Shown: positions 34,006 through 42,344 of the stretch, in pieces | Layout of the letters: the number at the start of each line of letters is the position of its first letter | Numbering within the stretch: position 1 is the stretch's first letter | Source: AC-32 sp035518635 | GTDB taxonomy: Bacteria; Actinomycetota; Thermoleophilia; Gaiellales; Gaiellaceae | Assembly (NCBI GenBank): GCA_035518635.1 | Contig: DATIXI010000037.1 | Span: 6,364 to 70,363 of the forward strand | Direction: 5' to 3' | DNA: 64,000 nt | Program-made: the position numbers and the translations under genes | The notes under the pieces: model-generated | Database searches by the model: none | Told to the model about the DNA's origin: nothing | The model's input: only the letters and a program-made list of their open reading frames with translations

Positions 34006-36243
34006 ATGAAGGGGAGAGGGGCCGTCCTCGCCGCCCTCATCGTCGCAGGCATGGCGGTGTTCGCGGTGCTCGGACTCGGAAACGTCCAGAAGGCAGCCGG
34101 TCACAACCAGCCGCCGAACTGCAAGCTGGGCAACGGCGTCAAGCACGTCGTGTACACGATCTTCGACAACGTCCACTTCCTGCGGGACAACCCGAACGTC
34201 CCCTCGGATCTGGAGCAGATGCCGCACCTGCTCAACTTCATCCGGGACAACGGGACGCTCATGACGAACGATCACACGGTCCTGATCTCGCACACGGGGA
34301 ACGGGATCCTGACCGATCTGACCGGGATGTACTCCGACCGGCACGGACAGGCGGTCTCGAACTCCTACCGCTACTTCAAGGCGGACGGGTCGACGGCTTC
34401 GTCCTCGTCGTTCAAGTACTGGACCGACCTGACGGACGACGTCAACACGCCCCCGACCGACCCGAACTACAACATGGTCAACGGGGACAGCGGCAGCCCA
34501 AAGAACGCCCAAGCACCCTGGGTTCCGTACACGAAGGCAGGCTGCGACTGGGGCGCGACGGCGCTTGCCAACGTCGTTCTCGAGAACACGGGCACAGGTC
34601 CGGCAGGCGACATGACGAAGGTCTTCGGCCAGGGCTCGCCCGAGTGGAACGAGGCTCTCGCCTCGAACGCCGCTCCCGCCGGAACGGCGGCGCGGAACCT
34701 CGCGCAGACCGACTTCGTCGGCCTAGCGGTCCATTGCGCCAAGGGCACGAAGAGCATCTGCAACGACAACCCGAACGCGAAGCCCGACTCGTTACCCGAC
34801 GAACCGGGCGGGTACAGCGGGTTCCAGGGCCTGTTCGGGGCGAAGTACGTCAACCCGGCGATCTGCACGGTCTCGACGTCGAACTGCACCACCGCGACCG
34901 TCAACGGGCAGGTCGGCCTGAAGAAGCTCGACGGCTCGCTGATCGCGGATCAGTTCGGCCAGCCGGGCTTCCCGGGCTTCGACGGGCTCTTCGCCTCGAC
35001 GACGCTCTCGTACGTCGCGCAGATGCAGGAGGCCGGCGTCCCCGTGACGTTCGGCTACATCTCGGACGCGCACGACCAGCACGGCGTCGCGGGTGAGATC
35101 CACGCGACCCGCGGGCCGGGCGAGGCCGACTACGTCCAGCAGCTGCACAACTACGACACGGCGTTCGGCCAGTTCTTCGACCGCCTCAAGGCGGACGGGA
35201 TCACCAAGAAGAACACGCTGTTCGTCTTCACCGTCGAGGAGGGCGACCACTTCGTCGGCTCGCTCCCGTCACCCACCGGCTGCGACGGCGTCAACACGCC
35301 GTGCACGTACAGCCTCGCGGGTGAGGTGAACGGGAACCTGACCGGCCTGCTGGCCACTCAGCAGGGGATCACGACGCCGTTCACGGTCCACTCCGACATG
35401 GCGCCGACGATCTACCTCACCGGCAACCCCGGCCGCACCGACCCGGTCACGCGGTCGTTCGGCCGTGGAGTCGGCGCCCTGACGGCGACGAACCCGTACA
35501 CCGGCTCGAACGAGAACATGACCGCGGCACTGGCCGACCCGGTGGAGATGAAGACGCTCCACATGGTCACGGTCGACCAGCAGCGGACGCCGACGCTGAC
35601 GATGTTCGCGGCGCCGGACTACTTCCTGTTCACCGGTGCGCCGAACTGCAACACGCCGTGCATCACGGTGCCGACAACACCGCCCACGTCCACCTTCGCG
35701 TGGAACCACGGCGGAATCCAGCCTGAGATCGCGACGACCTGGCTGGGCATGGTCGGACCGGGTGTCAGGCACGAGAACAGCGACGACACGACGTGGGCCG
35801 ACCACACCGACACGCGACCGACGATGCTCGCGCTGCTCGGGCTGGACGACCCGTACGTGCACGATGGCCGCGTCCTCACCGGCCAGCTCGACGAGAACGT
35901 GCTGTCGCACGCTCTCGAGAAGCACCCGGGGACGATCAAGAAGCTCGGCCTGACCTACAAGCAGCTCAATGCACCGTTCGGCGCGTTCGGCATGAACACG
36001 CTCGAGGCGTCGACGAAGGCGATCAAGAGTGGAACGTCGAGCGACGACAGCCGCTACACGACGATCGAGGATCAGATCCAGTCGCTGACCGCTTCGCGGG
36101 ACGCGCTGGCCTCGCAGATCCGCGACGCGCTCGACAACGCAGCGTTCCACAACGACTCGATCAACAAGGACCAGGCGAACCAATGGATCGCCCAGGCCCA
36201 GGCGCTGATCGTCCAGTCGGCGGCGCTAGCCGCGATGACCTAG
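34006..36243 (+). CDS. Large exported alkaline-phosphatase-superfamily protein
   Basis: 745 residues. A signal peptide or anchor covers about residues 8-30 (VLAALIVAGMAVFAVLGLG). The mature part resembles the alkaline phosphatase/sulfatase superfamily: VKHVVYTIFDNVHFLRD with an acidic first metal site, SHTGNGILTDLTGMYSDRHG with a Thr that could be the nucleophile, HATRGPGEADYVQQLHNYDTAFGQFFDRLK and FVFTVEEGDHF in the metal-binding half, and TWADHTDTRPTMLALLGLDDPYVHDGRVL at the end of the fold. A C-terminal helical region (about 660-745) follows. Substrate unknown: phosphodiesterase, phosphatase or sulfatase are all possible. GGAGG six bases ahead of the ATG and a strong promoter suggest high expression. 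Confidence 0.8.
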   Translation: MKGRGAVLAALIVAGMAVFAVLGLGNVQKAAGHNQPPNCKLGNGVKHVVYTIFDNVHFLRDNPNVPSDLEQMPHLLNFIRDNGTLMTNDHTVLISHTGNGILTDLTGMYSDRHGQAVSNSYRYFKADGSTASSSSFKYWTDLTDDVNTPPTDPNYNMVNGDSGSPKNAQAPWVPYTKAGCDWGATALANVVLENTGTGPAGDMTKVFGQGSPEWNEALASNAAPAGTAARNLAQTDFVGLAVHCAKGTKSICNDNPNAKPDSLPDEPGGYSGFQGLFGAKYVNPAICTVSTSNCTTATVNGQVGLKKLDGSLIADQFGQPGFPGFDGLFASTTLSYVAQMQEAGVPVTFGYISDAHDQHGVAGEIHATRGPGEADYVQQLHNYDTAFGQFFDRLKADGITKKNTLFVFTVEEGDHFVGSLPSPTGCDGVNTPCTYSLAGEVNGNLTGLLATQQGITTPFTVHSDMAPTIYLTGNPGRTDPVTRSFGRGVGALTATNPYTGSNENMTAALADPVEMKTLHMVTVDQQRTPTLTMFAAPDYFLFTGAPNCNTPCITVPTTPPTSTFAWNHGGIQPEIATTWLGMVGPGVRHENSDDTTWADHTDTRPTMLALLGLDDPYVHDGRVLTGQLDENVLSHALEKHPGTIKKLGLTYKQLNAPFGAFGMNTLEASTKAIKSGTSSDDSRYTTIEDQIQSLTASRDALASQIRDALDNAAFHNDSINKDQANQWIAQAQALIVQSAALAAMT

Positions 36244-36277
36244 CCTTCGAGACCGGGCCCGACCCGGTGGCAAACGT

Positions 36278-36309
36278 GTGTGCGCCCCCTTCGCGGAGGG
36301 GGCGCACAC
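36278..36309. terminator. Strong bidirectional terminator hairpin
   Basis: A perfect 12-bp stem, GTGTGCGCCCCC (36278-36289) with GGGGGCGCACAC (36298-36309), around the loop TTCGCGGA. It lies 34 bp after the phosphatase stop and 10 bp before the convergent rluB stop, so it can end both transcripts. U-tracts are poor (GTCTCT on the plus side), as usual in high-GC actinobacteria. Confidence 0.8.
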
Positions 36310-36319
36310 GTCTCTAGGG

Positions 36320-37012
36320 CTATCCGGCCGTCAGGCGCTCGAGCTCCGCCGGCTCGAGCTCGCGCCAGGCGCCCGGGTCGAGACCTTCGAGCGTGAGGCC
36401 CGCGTAGCGGCTGCGGTGGAGGCGTGTCACCGGATGCCCCACGGCCGCGAGCATCCGCTTGACCTGGTGCTTGCGCCCCTCGTGCAGCGTCAGCTCGACG
36501 GTCGACGGCCCGAGCAGCAGGGCGCCGGCCGGCGCGGTGACGCCGTCCTCGAGCTCGACACCGGCGCGCAGCCGCTCGAGCGACGCCTCTGACGGCTCGC
36601 CCTCGACCTCCGCCTCGTAGACCTTCTCGACCCCGTAGCGCGGGTGGGCGAGCCGGTGTGCGAGCGGCCCGTCGTTGGTGAGGAGCAGCGCGCCCGTCGT
36701 GTCCGCGTCCAGCCGGCCGACGGGGACGACCCGCGCCTGGTGCGGGACGAGCTCGACGACCGTCGGGCGGCCCTGGGGGTCCCGCGCGGTCGTGACCACT
36801 CCCGCTGGCTTGTTGAGCAAGATGTACGCGAGCGGCTGCGGCCGCACGCGCTCTCCGTCCACCTCCACGCGGTCGCGGGAGCCGACGAACGTGTTGAGCC
36901 GGCCGGGCTCCCCGTTGACCGTCACGCGCCCGGCCTTGATCAGCTCGTCTGCCCTGCGCCGGGACGCGACGCCCGCTCGGGCGAGGTAGGCATTGAGCCG
37001 CACAGGCGCCAT
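36320..37012 (-). CDS. rluB: rRNA pseudouridine synthase (RluB/RsuA family)
   Basis: 230 residues. N-terminal S4 domain RLNAYLARAGVASRRRADELIKAGRVTVNGEP, then the catalytic region AYILLNKPAGVVTTARDPQGRPTV and VGRLDADTTGALLLTNDGPLAHRLAHPRYGVEKVYEAEV, with catalytic Asp in GRLDADT. C-terminal HEGRKHQVKRMLAAVGHPV is typical. Likely target is 23S U2605 (RluB), by analogy to the scpA-scpB-rluB cluster in Gram-positives. Start ATG at 37012. It is split from scpB by a plus-strand GYD gene. Confidence 0.92.
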   Translation of the reverse strand: MAPVRLNAYLARAGVASRRRADELIKAGRVTVNGEPGRLNTFVGSRDRVEVDGERVRPQPLAYILLNKPAGVVTTARDPQGRPTVVELVPHQARVVPVGRLDADTTGALLLTNDGPLAHRLAHPRYGVEKVYEAEVEGEPSEASLERLRAGVELEDGVTAPAGALLLGPSTVELTLHEGRKHQVKRMLAAVGHPVTRLHRSRYAGLTLEGLDPGAWRELEPAELERLTAG

Positions 37013-37024
37013 TATTCGGAGGTC

Positions 37025-37315
37025 GTGCCGCAGTACGTCACGTTGATGCGCTGGACGTCGCAGGGCGTCGCGGGGCTCCCGGCCTGGCGCGAGCGGGTCG
37101 AGGAGGGCGAGCGCGTGATCGAGGACGCCGGCGGGAAGCTGGTCGGCGTCTACGTGACGCTCGGTCGCTACGACGTGGTCGAGATCTTCGAGGCGCCGGA
37201 CGACGACACGGCCGCCGAGATCCTGATGAAGCTCCAGCGCCACGGCGCCGAGCACACGGAGACGCTCCGGGCGTTCACGCGAGACGAGGCGGAGGAGATC
37301 ATCCGCCGACTGTGA
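37025..37315 (+). CDS. GYD domain protein
   Basis: 96 residues. It opens (V/M)PQYVTLMRWTSQGVAGL and has GKLVGVYVTLGRYDVVEIFEAPDDDTAAEILMKLQRHG, the standard GYD-domain pattern (the GRYD tetrapeptide gives the name). Ferredoxin-like fold, function unknown; members are widespread small cytosolic proteins. GTG start at 37025 follows GGAGG at a short 2-base spacing, and an ATG six codons in would lose the first strand. It is inserted on the opposite strand inside the scpB-rluB cluster, 12 bp divergent from rluB and convergent with scpB. Confidence 0.88.
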   Translation: MPQYVTLMRWTSQGVAGLPAWRERVEEGERVIEDAGGKLVGVYVTLGRYDVVEIFEAPDDDTAAEILMKLQRHGAEHTETLRAFTRDEAEEIIRRL

Positions 37316-37322
37316 GGCGCCG

Positions 37323-37934
37323 TCACGCGCCGCGGCGCTCGGCGACCGTCTCGAGGCGCGCGCGGATCTCGCCCGCGTCGTCGCCGAGGTCGTCGAGGCG
37401 CGGGAGCTGCGAGAGCGACTCGAGGCCGAAGACCCGCTCGAACAGCGGCGTCGTCCGGTAGCGCACGGCTCCACCGAGCTGCTCCGAGTCGCGCCCGGCC
37501 TCTGCGATCAGCCCGCGCTCGAGGAGCCCAGCCACAACCGAGTCTGCCGCGACGCCGCGGATTCGCGCGATCTCCGGCCGGCTCACAGGCCCGAGGTACG
37601 CGACGATCGCGAGCGTCTCCAGCGCGGCGCCCGAGAGGCCGCGCTCGACGGGCCTCTCTACCAGCCGCCCACAAGCCTCCGCGGCCTCGCGCGACGCGCG
37701 GAAAGCCCACCCGCCGGCGACGCGCTCGAGCACGATCCCGCTCCGCCCCTCGGCGTAGCGCTCCGTCAGCAGCGACAGCGCGGTCTCGATCCGCTCCGGA
37801 TCGTCGACCGCCGCCTCGGCCAGCTCGTCGACCGACAGCGGCTGGGAGGCCACCACGAGCAGCGCCTCGAGCGTCCGTGCTAGGCGGTCGACCGGGCTCG
37901 CGGTGATCAGGCGGAGCGGGCGATCTCGTTCCAT
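37323..37934 (-). CDS. scpB: Segregation and condensation protein B
   Basis: 203 residues. Two winged-helix domains: ARTLEALLVVASQPLSVDELAEA with GIVLERVAGGWAFRAS, and LSGAALETLAIVAYLGPVSRPEIARIRGVAADSVVAGLLERGLI with the closing PLFERVFGLESLSQLPRLDDL. ScpB dimers bind the kleisin ScpA and SMC ATPase to compact DNA. It overlaps scpA by 28 bp. Confidence 0.95.
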   Translation of the reverse strand: MERDRPLRLITASPVDRLARTLEALLVVASQPLSVDELAEAAVDDPERIETALSLLTERYAEGRSGIVLERVAGGWAFRASREAAEACGRLVERPVERGLSGAALETLAIVAYLGPVSRPEIARIRGVAADSVVAGLLERGLIAEAGRDSEQLGGAVRYRTTPLFERVFGLESLSQLPRLDDLGDDAGEIRARLETVAERRGA

Positions 37935-38665
37935 TCCGTCCCCCTTTCGCCGTCGAGCCTCCGAACCCTGATCGGCGCAAACGACGCCGCCTGCTCCAGC
38001 GAGATCTCACCCGAGCGCCGCAGCTCCAGCAGCGCCAGGAACGCGACCGCCTGCTCGATCCGCGTCAGCCCCTGAACCTCCGCGTCGAGGTCGAACGCCC
38101 GCCGCTTCGAGAGGACCGCACGGAACCGCTCGAGGAACTGCGACACCGGCGGGAAGCGCAGCTCCAGATGGGCGAGCGACACCGCCGGCGGCTCGGCGGC
38201 GAGCGCACGGAGCGCGATCACGAGGCCCTCGGGATCCTGCGGAGCGAGACGGCGCTCGACCCGCGGCGCGAGCGGCGCGGGGCCGAGGCGGAAGTAGCGG
38301 TCGCTCTCCTGCTCGAGCCGGTCCGAGAGCCATGCAGCCGCCTCTTTCGCGCGCCGGTACTCGGCGAGTCGCCGCGCGAGCTCCTCGGCCGCCTCCTCGG
38401 GCTCCAGCTCCGACAGCTCCGCCTCCTCGTCCGGGAAGAGGCTGCGCGCCTTCAGCTCGAGCAGCGCCGCGACCAGGACGAGGAACTCGCCGCACGCCTC
38501 GAGGTCGAGCTCGTCGCGCTCGGCGAGCCGCTCGCAGAACGCGATCACGATCCCCGCGATGTCGACCTCCGCGAGGTCGATCTCCTCCTTCAGGACGAGC
38601 GTCAGGAGCAGGTCGAACGGGCCCTCGAACGCGTCGAGGTCGAGCTCGAGCTCGCGCACGAACAT
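37907..38665 (-). CDS. scpA: Segregation and condensation protein A (kleisin)
   Basis: 252 residues. The N-terminal LDLDAFEGPFDLLLTLVLKEEIDLAEVDIAGIVIAF is diagnostic of ScpA, followed by FLVLVAALLELKARSLFPDEEAE, a charged linker, and the C-terminal winged helix (IEQAVAFLALLELRRSGEISLEQAASFAPIRV). It bridges the two SMC heads. I used the ATG at 38665 (FVRELELDLDAF); upstream in-frame sequence is low-complexity. It lies 10 bp after lgt. Confidence 0.95.
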   Translation of the reverse strand: MFVRELELDLDAFEGPFDLLLTLVLKEEIDLAEVDIAGIVIAFCERLAERDELDLEACGEFLVLVAALLELKARSLFPDEEAELSELEPEEAAEELARRLAEYRRAKEAAAWLSDRLEQESDRYFRLGPAPLAPRVERRLAPQDPEGLVIALRALAAEPPAVSLAHLELRFPPVSQFLERFRAVLSKRRAFDLDAEVQGLTRIEQAVAFLALLELRRSGEISLEQAASFAPIRVRRLDGERGTEWNEIARSA

Positions 38666-38675
38666 GCGGCGCAAC

Positions 38676-39554
38676 CTAGCGGGACGGCCGGACGCGGCCC
38701 TTCGGGATCGCCATGGCCGGGCCTTCGGGCACGCGGCGCTCCGGCCGGCGCGGCTCCGACTCGCCGCCGCGGAGGAACTGCCACCAGACGAAGAACGCGG
38801 TCGAGCACACGAACACGACAAGCGAGACCCACGCGTTCAGCCGCAGCCCGGCGAAGTGGTGCGCGGGGTCGATTCGCAGGAGCTCCTCGAAGAAGCGCCC
38901 GAACGTGTAGATCGAGACGTAGAGGGAGAACAGCGCGGGGGGCTTGAAGCGAAAGCGCCGGTCGAGCAGCAGCAGCGCGACCACCCCGGCGCAGTCGTAG
39001 ATGAGCTCGTAGAGGAAGGTCGGCTGAAAGGTCGAGAACTGCGTGTAGTTCTCGACGCGGTGGTCGAGGTCGATCTTGAGCCCCCACGGGAGGCCGGTCG
39101 GCTTGCCGTACAGCTCCTGGTTGAACCAGTTCCCGAGCCGCCCGATGCCCTGGGCGAGCAGGAGGCCCGGCGCGACAGCGTCCATGAAGTCGCGCACACG
39201 CTCGCCCGAACGGTGGACGACGAAGGCCCCTGCGAGGCAGCCGAGCAGGATCCCGCCCCAGACGCCGAGCCCTCCCTCCCACACCGCGAAGATCCCCTTC
39301 CACTTCGGGCTCGTGACCTCGTTCCAGCTCGTGATGTCGTGGTACGCGCGGGCACCGATGATCCCGAACGCGACGCCCCAGACGGCCACGCGCAGCACGA
39401 GGTCCCAGTCGCCGCCGCGCCGCACCCACCGCACGCCGGTCAGCCACACGCACGCCGCGATCGCGACCAGGAGGATCAGGCCGTACATGTGGATCGTCAG
39501 CGGCCCGAGCGAGATCGTGCTCTCGTGGGGCGACGGAATGAACGCGAGGCTCAC
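38676..39554 (-). CDS. lgt: Prolipoprotein diacylglyceryl transferase
   Basis: 292 residues, about seven membrane helices. It transfers diacylglycerol from phosphatidylglycerol to the lipobox Cys. The signature GRLGNWFNQELYGKPT (about 137-152) and GARAYHDI with its conserved His are present, as is HPAHH-like RIDPAHHFAGLRLNAW late in the protein. GTG start. Its substrates in this window would include the DUF3352 and the formylglycine-fold lipoproteins. Placement before scpA is common in actinobacteria only loosely. Confidence 0.95.
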   Translation of the reverse strand: MSLAFIPSPHESTISLGPLTIHMYGLILLVAIAACVWLTGVRWVRRGGDWDLVLRVAVWGVAFGIIGARAYHDITSWNEVTSPKWKGIFAVWEGGLGVWGGILLGCLAGAFVVHRSGERVRDFMDAVAPGLLLAQGIGRLGNWFNQELYGKPTGLPWGLKIDLDHRVENYTQFSTFQPTFLYELIYDCAGVVALLLLDRRFRFKPPALFSLYVSIYTFGRFFEELLRIDPAHHFAGLRLNAWVSLVVFVCSTAFFVWWQFLRGGESEPRRPERRVPEGPAMAIPKGRVRPSR

Positions 39555-39605
39555 GGGCTGGACATTCTGCCCACGGGCCCCAACGCCTGCCTGCCCGAGC
39601 CGAAG

Positions 39606-39794
39606 CTACGGGTGGGCCACGTGCCTCTGGGCGAACCGCCTGGCGGCTGCGCCACCGAGAAGCCAACCGAGGACCGCGAGCGCGAAGGGCACGACGATCG
39701 GCCACTCCTGGTTGTTCGCGAAGATCACCTCGGTGAAGAGCACGCCGACCGCAAACCCGAGAATCGCCCCGACGATCTTGGCGAGCAGCGCCAT
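39606..39794 (-). CDS. Small two-helix membrane protein
   Basis: 62 residues with two hydrophobic helices (about 5-26 and 31-50, the second with LGWLLGGAAARRF) and a short basic tail. It looks like a GlsB/YeaQ-type or similar small membrane protein but I cannot place it. ATG at 39794, 51 bp upstream of lgt on the same strand. Confidence 0.65.
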   Translation of the reverse strand: MALLAKIVGAILGFAVGVLFTEVIFANNQEWPIVVPFALAVLGWLLGGAAARRFAQRHVAHP

Positions 39795-39806
39795 GCGTAA
39801 GAGCTA

Positions 39807-39825
39807 AGCACCCGGCGCGGGTGCT
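39807..39825. terminator. Terminator-like hairpin
   Basis: AGCACCC (39807-39813) and GGGTGCT (39819-39825) flank GGCGC. On the minus strand it lies 25 bp after the 67-residue gene and is followed by TAGCTCTT, a weak U-rich stretch, just before the next start codon at 39794. Confidence 0.5.
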
Positions 39826-39849
39826 CGCAACCGTCTCTTAGCCCAGGCG

Positions 39850-40053
39850 CTAGATCAGGATCTCGATCGCGAGCTCGTACGGGCAACCGATCGAGATGAG
39901 TTCAACCGCCCGGTGGAGGTCGATGTCGTGCCTGGCGGCGAGCGCGACCGCGTCGGTCGGGTCGTAACCCGCGCGGATCAGCTCCTCCGCACGCCAGTGC
40001 TCGACCCGCTCCATCTCGGAGTCGTTGACGACTCGAAGCTCCGCAGTAGTCAT
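39850..40053 (-). CDS. Small conserved-looking protein, helical
   Basis: 67 residues: TTAELRVVNDSEMERVEHWRAEELIRAGYDPTDAVALAARHDIDLHRAVELISIGCP. The second half looks like a small helical bundle, with an LIRAGYDPTDAVALA stretch that resembles a UBA-like helix turn. One Cys near the end. No known function. It is a complete ATG-to-stop gene, 55 bp downstream of the anti-sigma gene and followed by a hairpin. Confidence 0.65.
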   Translation of the reverse strand: MTTAELRVVNDSEMERVEHWRAEELIRAGYDPTDAVALAARHDIDLHRAVELISIGCPYELAIEILI

Positions 40054-40108
40054 CGTACGGTGTTATTCGGGCGAACCGCGCGCTCGGTTCTCCCCCTGCT
40101 GGGGGATA

Positions 40109-40819
40109 TCAGATGCGGCGGCCGATCGAGAGCGCCTGCGCACGCGTCAATTTCCCCTCCAGGCGGAGCGTGACGCCCTCCCGTACCCACACGAGGACAT
40201 TTCCGTGGATGAGGACCGTCCGCTGGCGGAAGGAGAGATCGCGGCTGAGATAGGTCAGCGTGTGCGGGCCGCCCTCGAGCCAGAGGCCGGGGCGGCCATC
40301 CACCTGCACGGGCTCGATCGTCGTCTTGTCGACCGCGAGCTTCTTCAGGGCCTCCACCTGCGGCGAGCGGAATTGTGAGAGCAGGATGGGACGGCCGTAG
40401 GCGCGGACGATCACCGTCGCGAGCGAGCCGTCGAGGACGTACACGGTCGGGTTCCCCTCGAGCGGAGGGAGCGCCAGCCGGAAGCCCAGGAGCTGCTCCG
40501 CCTGCATGCGCGTCATCGGCCGGCCGAGGCCGACCGCCTTGGTGCGCTCGACGCCCGGCGGGAGGGACTCGACCCGCTCGACGCTCACGCCGCCGAGATG
40601 GAACCACCGCAGGACCGCCGTCCGGGCCTGCGGCACGGCGAACGCGACGCCGACCGCGACGACGAGCACGGCCAGCGCGAGGGCCGCCGCGCGCCGCCAC
40701 GGGAAGGGCCGGCCCGGCCGCTCCTCGAGGCGCGCCCGCACCGCCGGAGCGAGGTCGGGCGCCACCGGAACGTCGAGCTCGTGCCCGAGCGCGAGCAGGC
40801 GAAGCTCGAGCTCGCTCAC
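40109..40819 (-). CDS. Putative membrane anti-sigma factor
   Basis: 236 residues, coupled to the upstream ECF sigma gene by a GTGA overlap. Residues 1-40 form a short cytoplasmic helix (SELELRLLALGHELDVPVAPDLAPAVRARLEERPG). One membrane helix is at about 48-66 (AAALALAVLVVAVGVAFAV). The outer part has a DUF4367-like look: LGGVSVERVESLPPG, GRPMTRMQAEQLLGFRLALPPLEG, TVYVLDG and GNVLVWVREGVTLRLEGKLTRAQALSIGRRI. No zinc motif. The anti-sigma role is inferred from topology and gene pairing. Confidence 0.78.
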   Translation of the reverse strand: MSELELRLLALGHELDVPVAPDLAPAVRARLEERPGRPFPWRRAAALALAVLVVAVGVAFAVPQARTAVLRWFHLGGVSVERVESLPPGVERTKAVGLGRPMTRMQAEQLLGFRLALPPLEGNPTVYVLDGSLATVIVRAYGRPILLSQFRSPQVEALKKLAVDKTTIEPVQVDGRPGLWLEGGPHTLTYLSRDLSFRQRTVLIHGNVLVWVREGVTLRLEGKLTRAQALSIGRRI

Positions 40820-41376
40820 GGCCCTTCCTCCCCGATCTCCGTGCGAAGCCGCTCGAGCCCGCGGGCGAGGCGTGACTTCACCGTTCCGCGGCGGATCCTG
40901 AGCACGTTCGCCGTCTCCTCCTCCGAGAGCTCGAGGAAATAGCGGCAGACGACGGTGCCGCGCTGGTCTTCGGGCAGCCTTTCGACCGCGGCGAGCAGCA
41001 GCTCGCGCTGCTCTCCTGCGAGCAGGGCCGCCTCGGGGGACGGGACCGCGTCCCCCGGGCGGTCTTCGACGGCCACGCGCAGCGCGAGCCGCTCGCGCCG
41101 GAGGGCCGAGCGCCGGCGGTTGCGCGCCTCGTTGGCGACGATCCGCAGCAGCCACGGCCTGAGCGGCGCTCCCCGCCGGAACCTCCCGAGCGCGCGATAC
41201 GCCTTGACGAAGCCGTCCTGCGCAGCCTCCTCTGCGTCCGCGGCGCTCCCGCTCAGCAGGTAGGCGGTTCGAAACGCGATCCCCTGGTGCATGCGCACGA
41301 TCGCCTCCCACGCGCCGCGGTCTCCGCGGCGCGCTCGCCCGACGAGCTCCGGTTCGTCCAGTGGCCGGTCCACCAC
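40816..41376 (-). CDS. ECF-type RNA polymerase sigma factor (SigM/SigW-like)
   Basis: 186 residues. Region 2: DRGAWEAIVRMHQGIAFRTAYLLSGSAADAEEAAQDGFVKAYRALGRF and LRPWLLRIVANEARNRRRS. Region 4: LPEDQRGTVVCRYFLELSEEETANVLRIRRGTVKSRLARGLERL. Start is one of two adjacent GTG codons (41376 or 41373) with a weak ribosome site. The stop overlaps the anti-sigma start. This is the second independent ECF/anti-sigma pair in the window, on the opposite strand from the first. Confidence 0.93.
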   Translation of the reverse strand: MVDRPLDEPELVGRARRGDRGAWEAIVRMHQGIAFRTAYLLSGSAADAEEAAQDGFVKAYRALGRFRRGAPLRPWLLRIVANEARNRRRSALRRERLALRVAVEDRPGDAVPSPEAALLAGEQRELLLAAVERLPEDQRGTVVCRYFLELSEEETANVLRIRRGTVKSRLARGLERLRTEIGEEGP

Positions 41377-41463
41377 CGGCTCTTGTACACCCGTCGCGCC
41401 GTCGAGGTTCCCTGCCGCCGCCGCCTCGCGGCGAGCAGGCCGCGCTCGGTTGTCAGCAGCCGG

Positions 41464-41820
41464 CTAGAGCCCGAAGCGCTCCGCTGCCGCGTCGAACTCG
41501 TCGAACTGGACGATCGTGCACCCATCGTCTGTCCACGCGTCGTGCCCGGCCGGAATGACGAAGACGTCTCCGGCCTTGAGGTCGAGCTCCGCGCCGTCGT
41601 CCATCACCGTGTGGATGCTGCCGTCGATCACGTACCCGACGTGGTTGTCGTGGCAGCGGTCGACGCCCATGTCCTTCGAGAACTTCCAGCCCGACGGGTA
41701 GCTCGCCCGCTTCACCTTGATGTCGCCGAGGTGGACGACATCGATCTTCACGCCGCCCTTCTCCGCCTGCTCGTCCGGCTGGTCGAGCGACCGGCTCATC
41801 GCCTTGCTCATGGTTGCCAT
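41464..41820 (-). CDS. Cupin-domain protein
   Basis: 118 residues with one small beta-barrel: VDRCHDNHVGYVIDGSIHTVMDDGAELDLKAGDVFVIPAGHDAWTDDGCTIVQFDE. The two cupin motifs carry His (CHDNHVGYV) and PAGH, fitting a metal site. The N-terminal 25 residues are charged. Substrate unknown; related small cupins are often isomerases, dioxygenases or sugar-binding sensors. ATG start, 42 bp downstream of the VOC gene on the same strand. Confidence 0.88.
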   Translation of the reverse strand: MATMSKAMSRSLDQPDEQAEKGGVKIDVVHLGDIKVKRASYPSGWKFSKDMGVDRCHDNHVGYVIDGSIHTVMDDGAELDLKAGDVFVIPAGHDAWTDDGCTIVQFDEFDAAAERFGL

Positions 41821-41862
41821 GTGCTCTCCTCTGTTCTTGCGGTACGCCTGCCCGCGGAGACC

Positions 41863-42273
41863 CTATCGCCTCGGCGGCTCGCCCGTCTCGGGCCAGACCT
41901 CGCCCTCGACGAGCTCGACCGAGTTGCCTGCGGGATCGCGTAGGTAGAGCGAGCGCCCGCCGGGCGGCCACGTGTGCTCGTCCTCGACCTCGACCCCTCG
42001 CTGCAGGAGCCGCTCGGCCAGCGCACCGAGCGAGTCCGGCTCGACCGAGAACGCGATGTGGCCGGGGCCGCGGGCGCCGTGGGATGGAACGATCCGTCCA
42101 GGCACCTCGGAGCCGGCCGGGTCGAACAGGAGGAGCACACCGCCGTCGTCGAGACGGAAGACGGCGCTCAGCTCGTTCGGCTCGCGGAGCGGGCGGAGGC
42201 CGAGCACCTCCTCGTAGAACGCGGCCGTCGCGGCGACGTCGCTCGCGTAGATCACCGTTTCGTAGACGCGCAC
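41863..42273 (-). CDS. Glyoxalase/VOC superfamily protein
   Basis: 136 residues. Two beta-alpha-beta-beta-beta halves: ETVIYASDVAATAAFYEEVLGLRPL with VLLLFDP, and GHIAFSVEPDSLGALAERLLQRGVEVE with GRSLYLRDPAGNSVELVE. Metal ligands of the VOC fold are His in GHIAF and Glu in VELVEGE. Could be a lyase, dioxygenase or resistance protein; cannot be told. GTG start at 42273, probably co-transcribed with the cupin gene. Confidence 0.9.
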   Translation of the reverse strand: MRVYETVIYASDVAATAAFYEEVLGLRPLREPNELSAVFRLDDGGVLLLFDPAGSEVPGRIVPSHGARGPGHIAFSVEPDSLGALAERLLQRGVEVEDEHTWPPGGRSLYLRDPAGNSVELVEGEVWPETGEPPRR

Positions 42274-42344
42274 CCTGCGAGTCTGACGGAACCTCGACCG
42301 GCTCCCCGGTGTAGGTACGGCGACCTTTCGAAAGGAGCTCTCCG

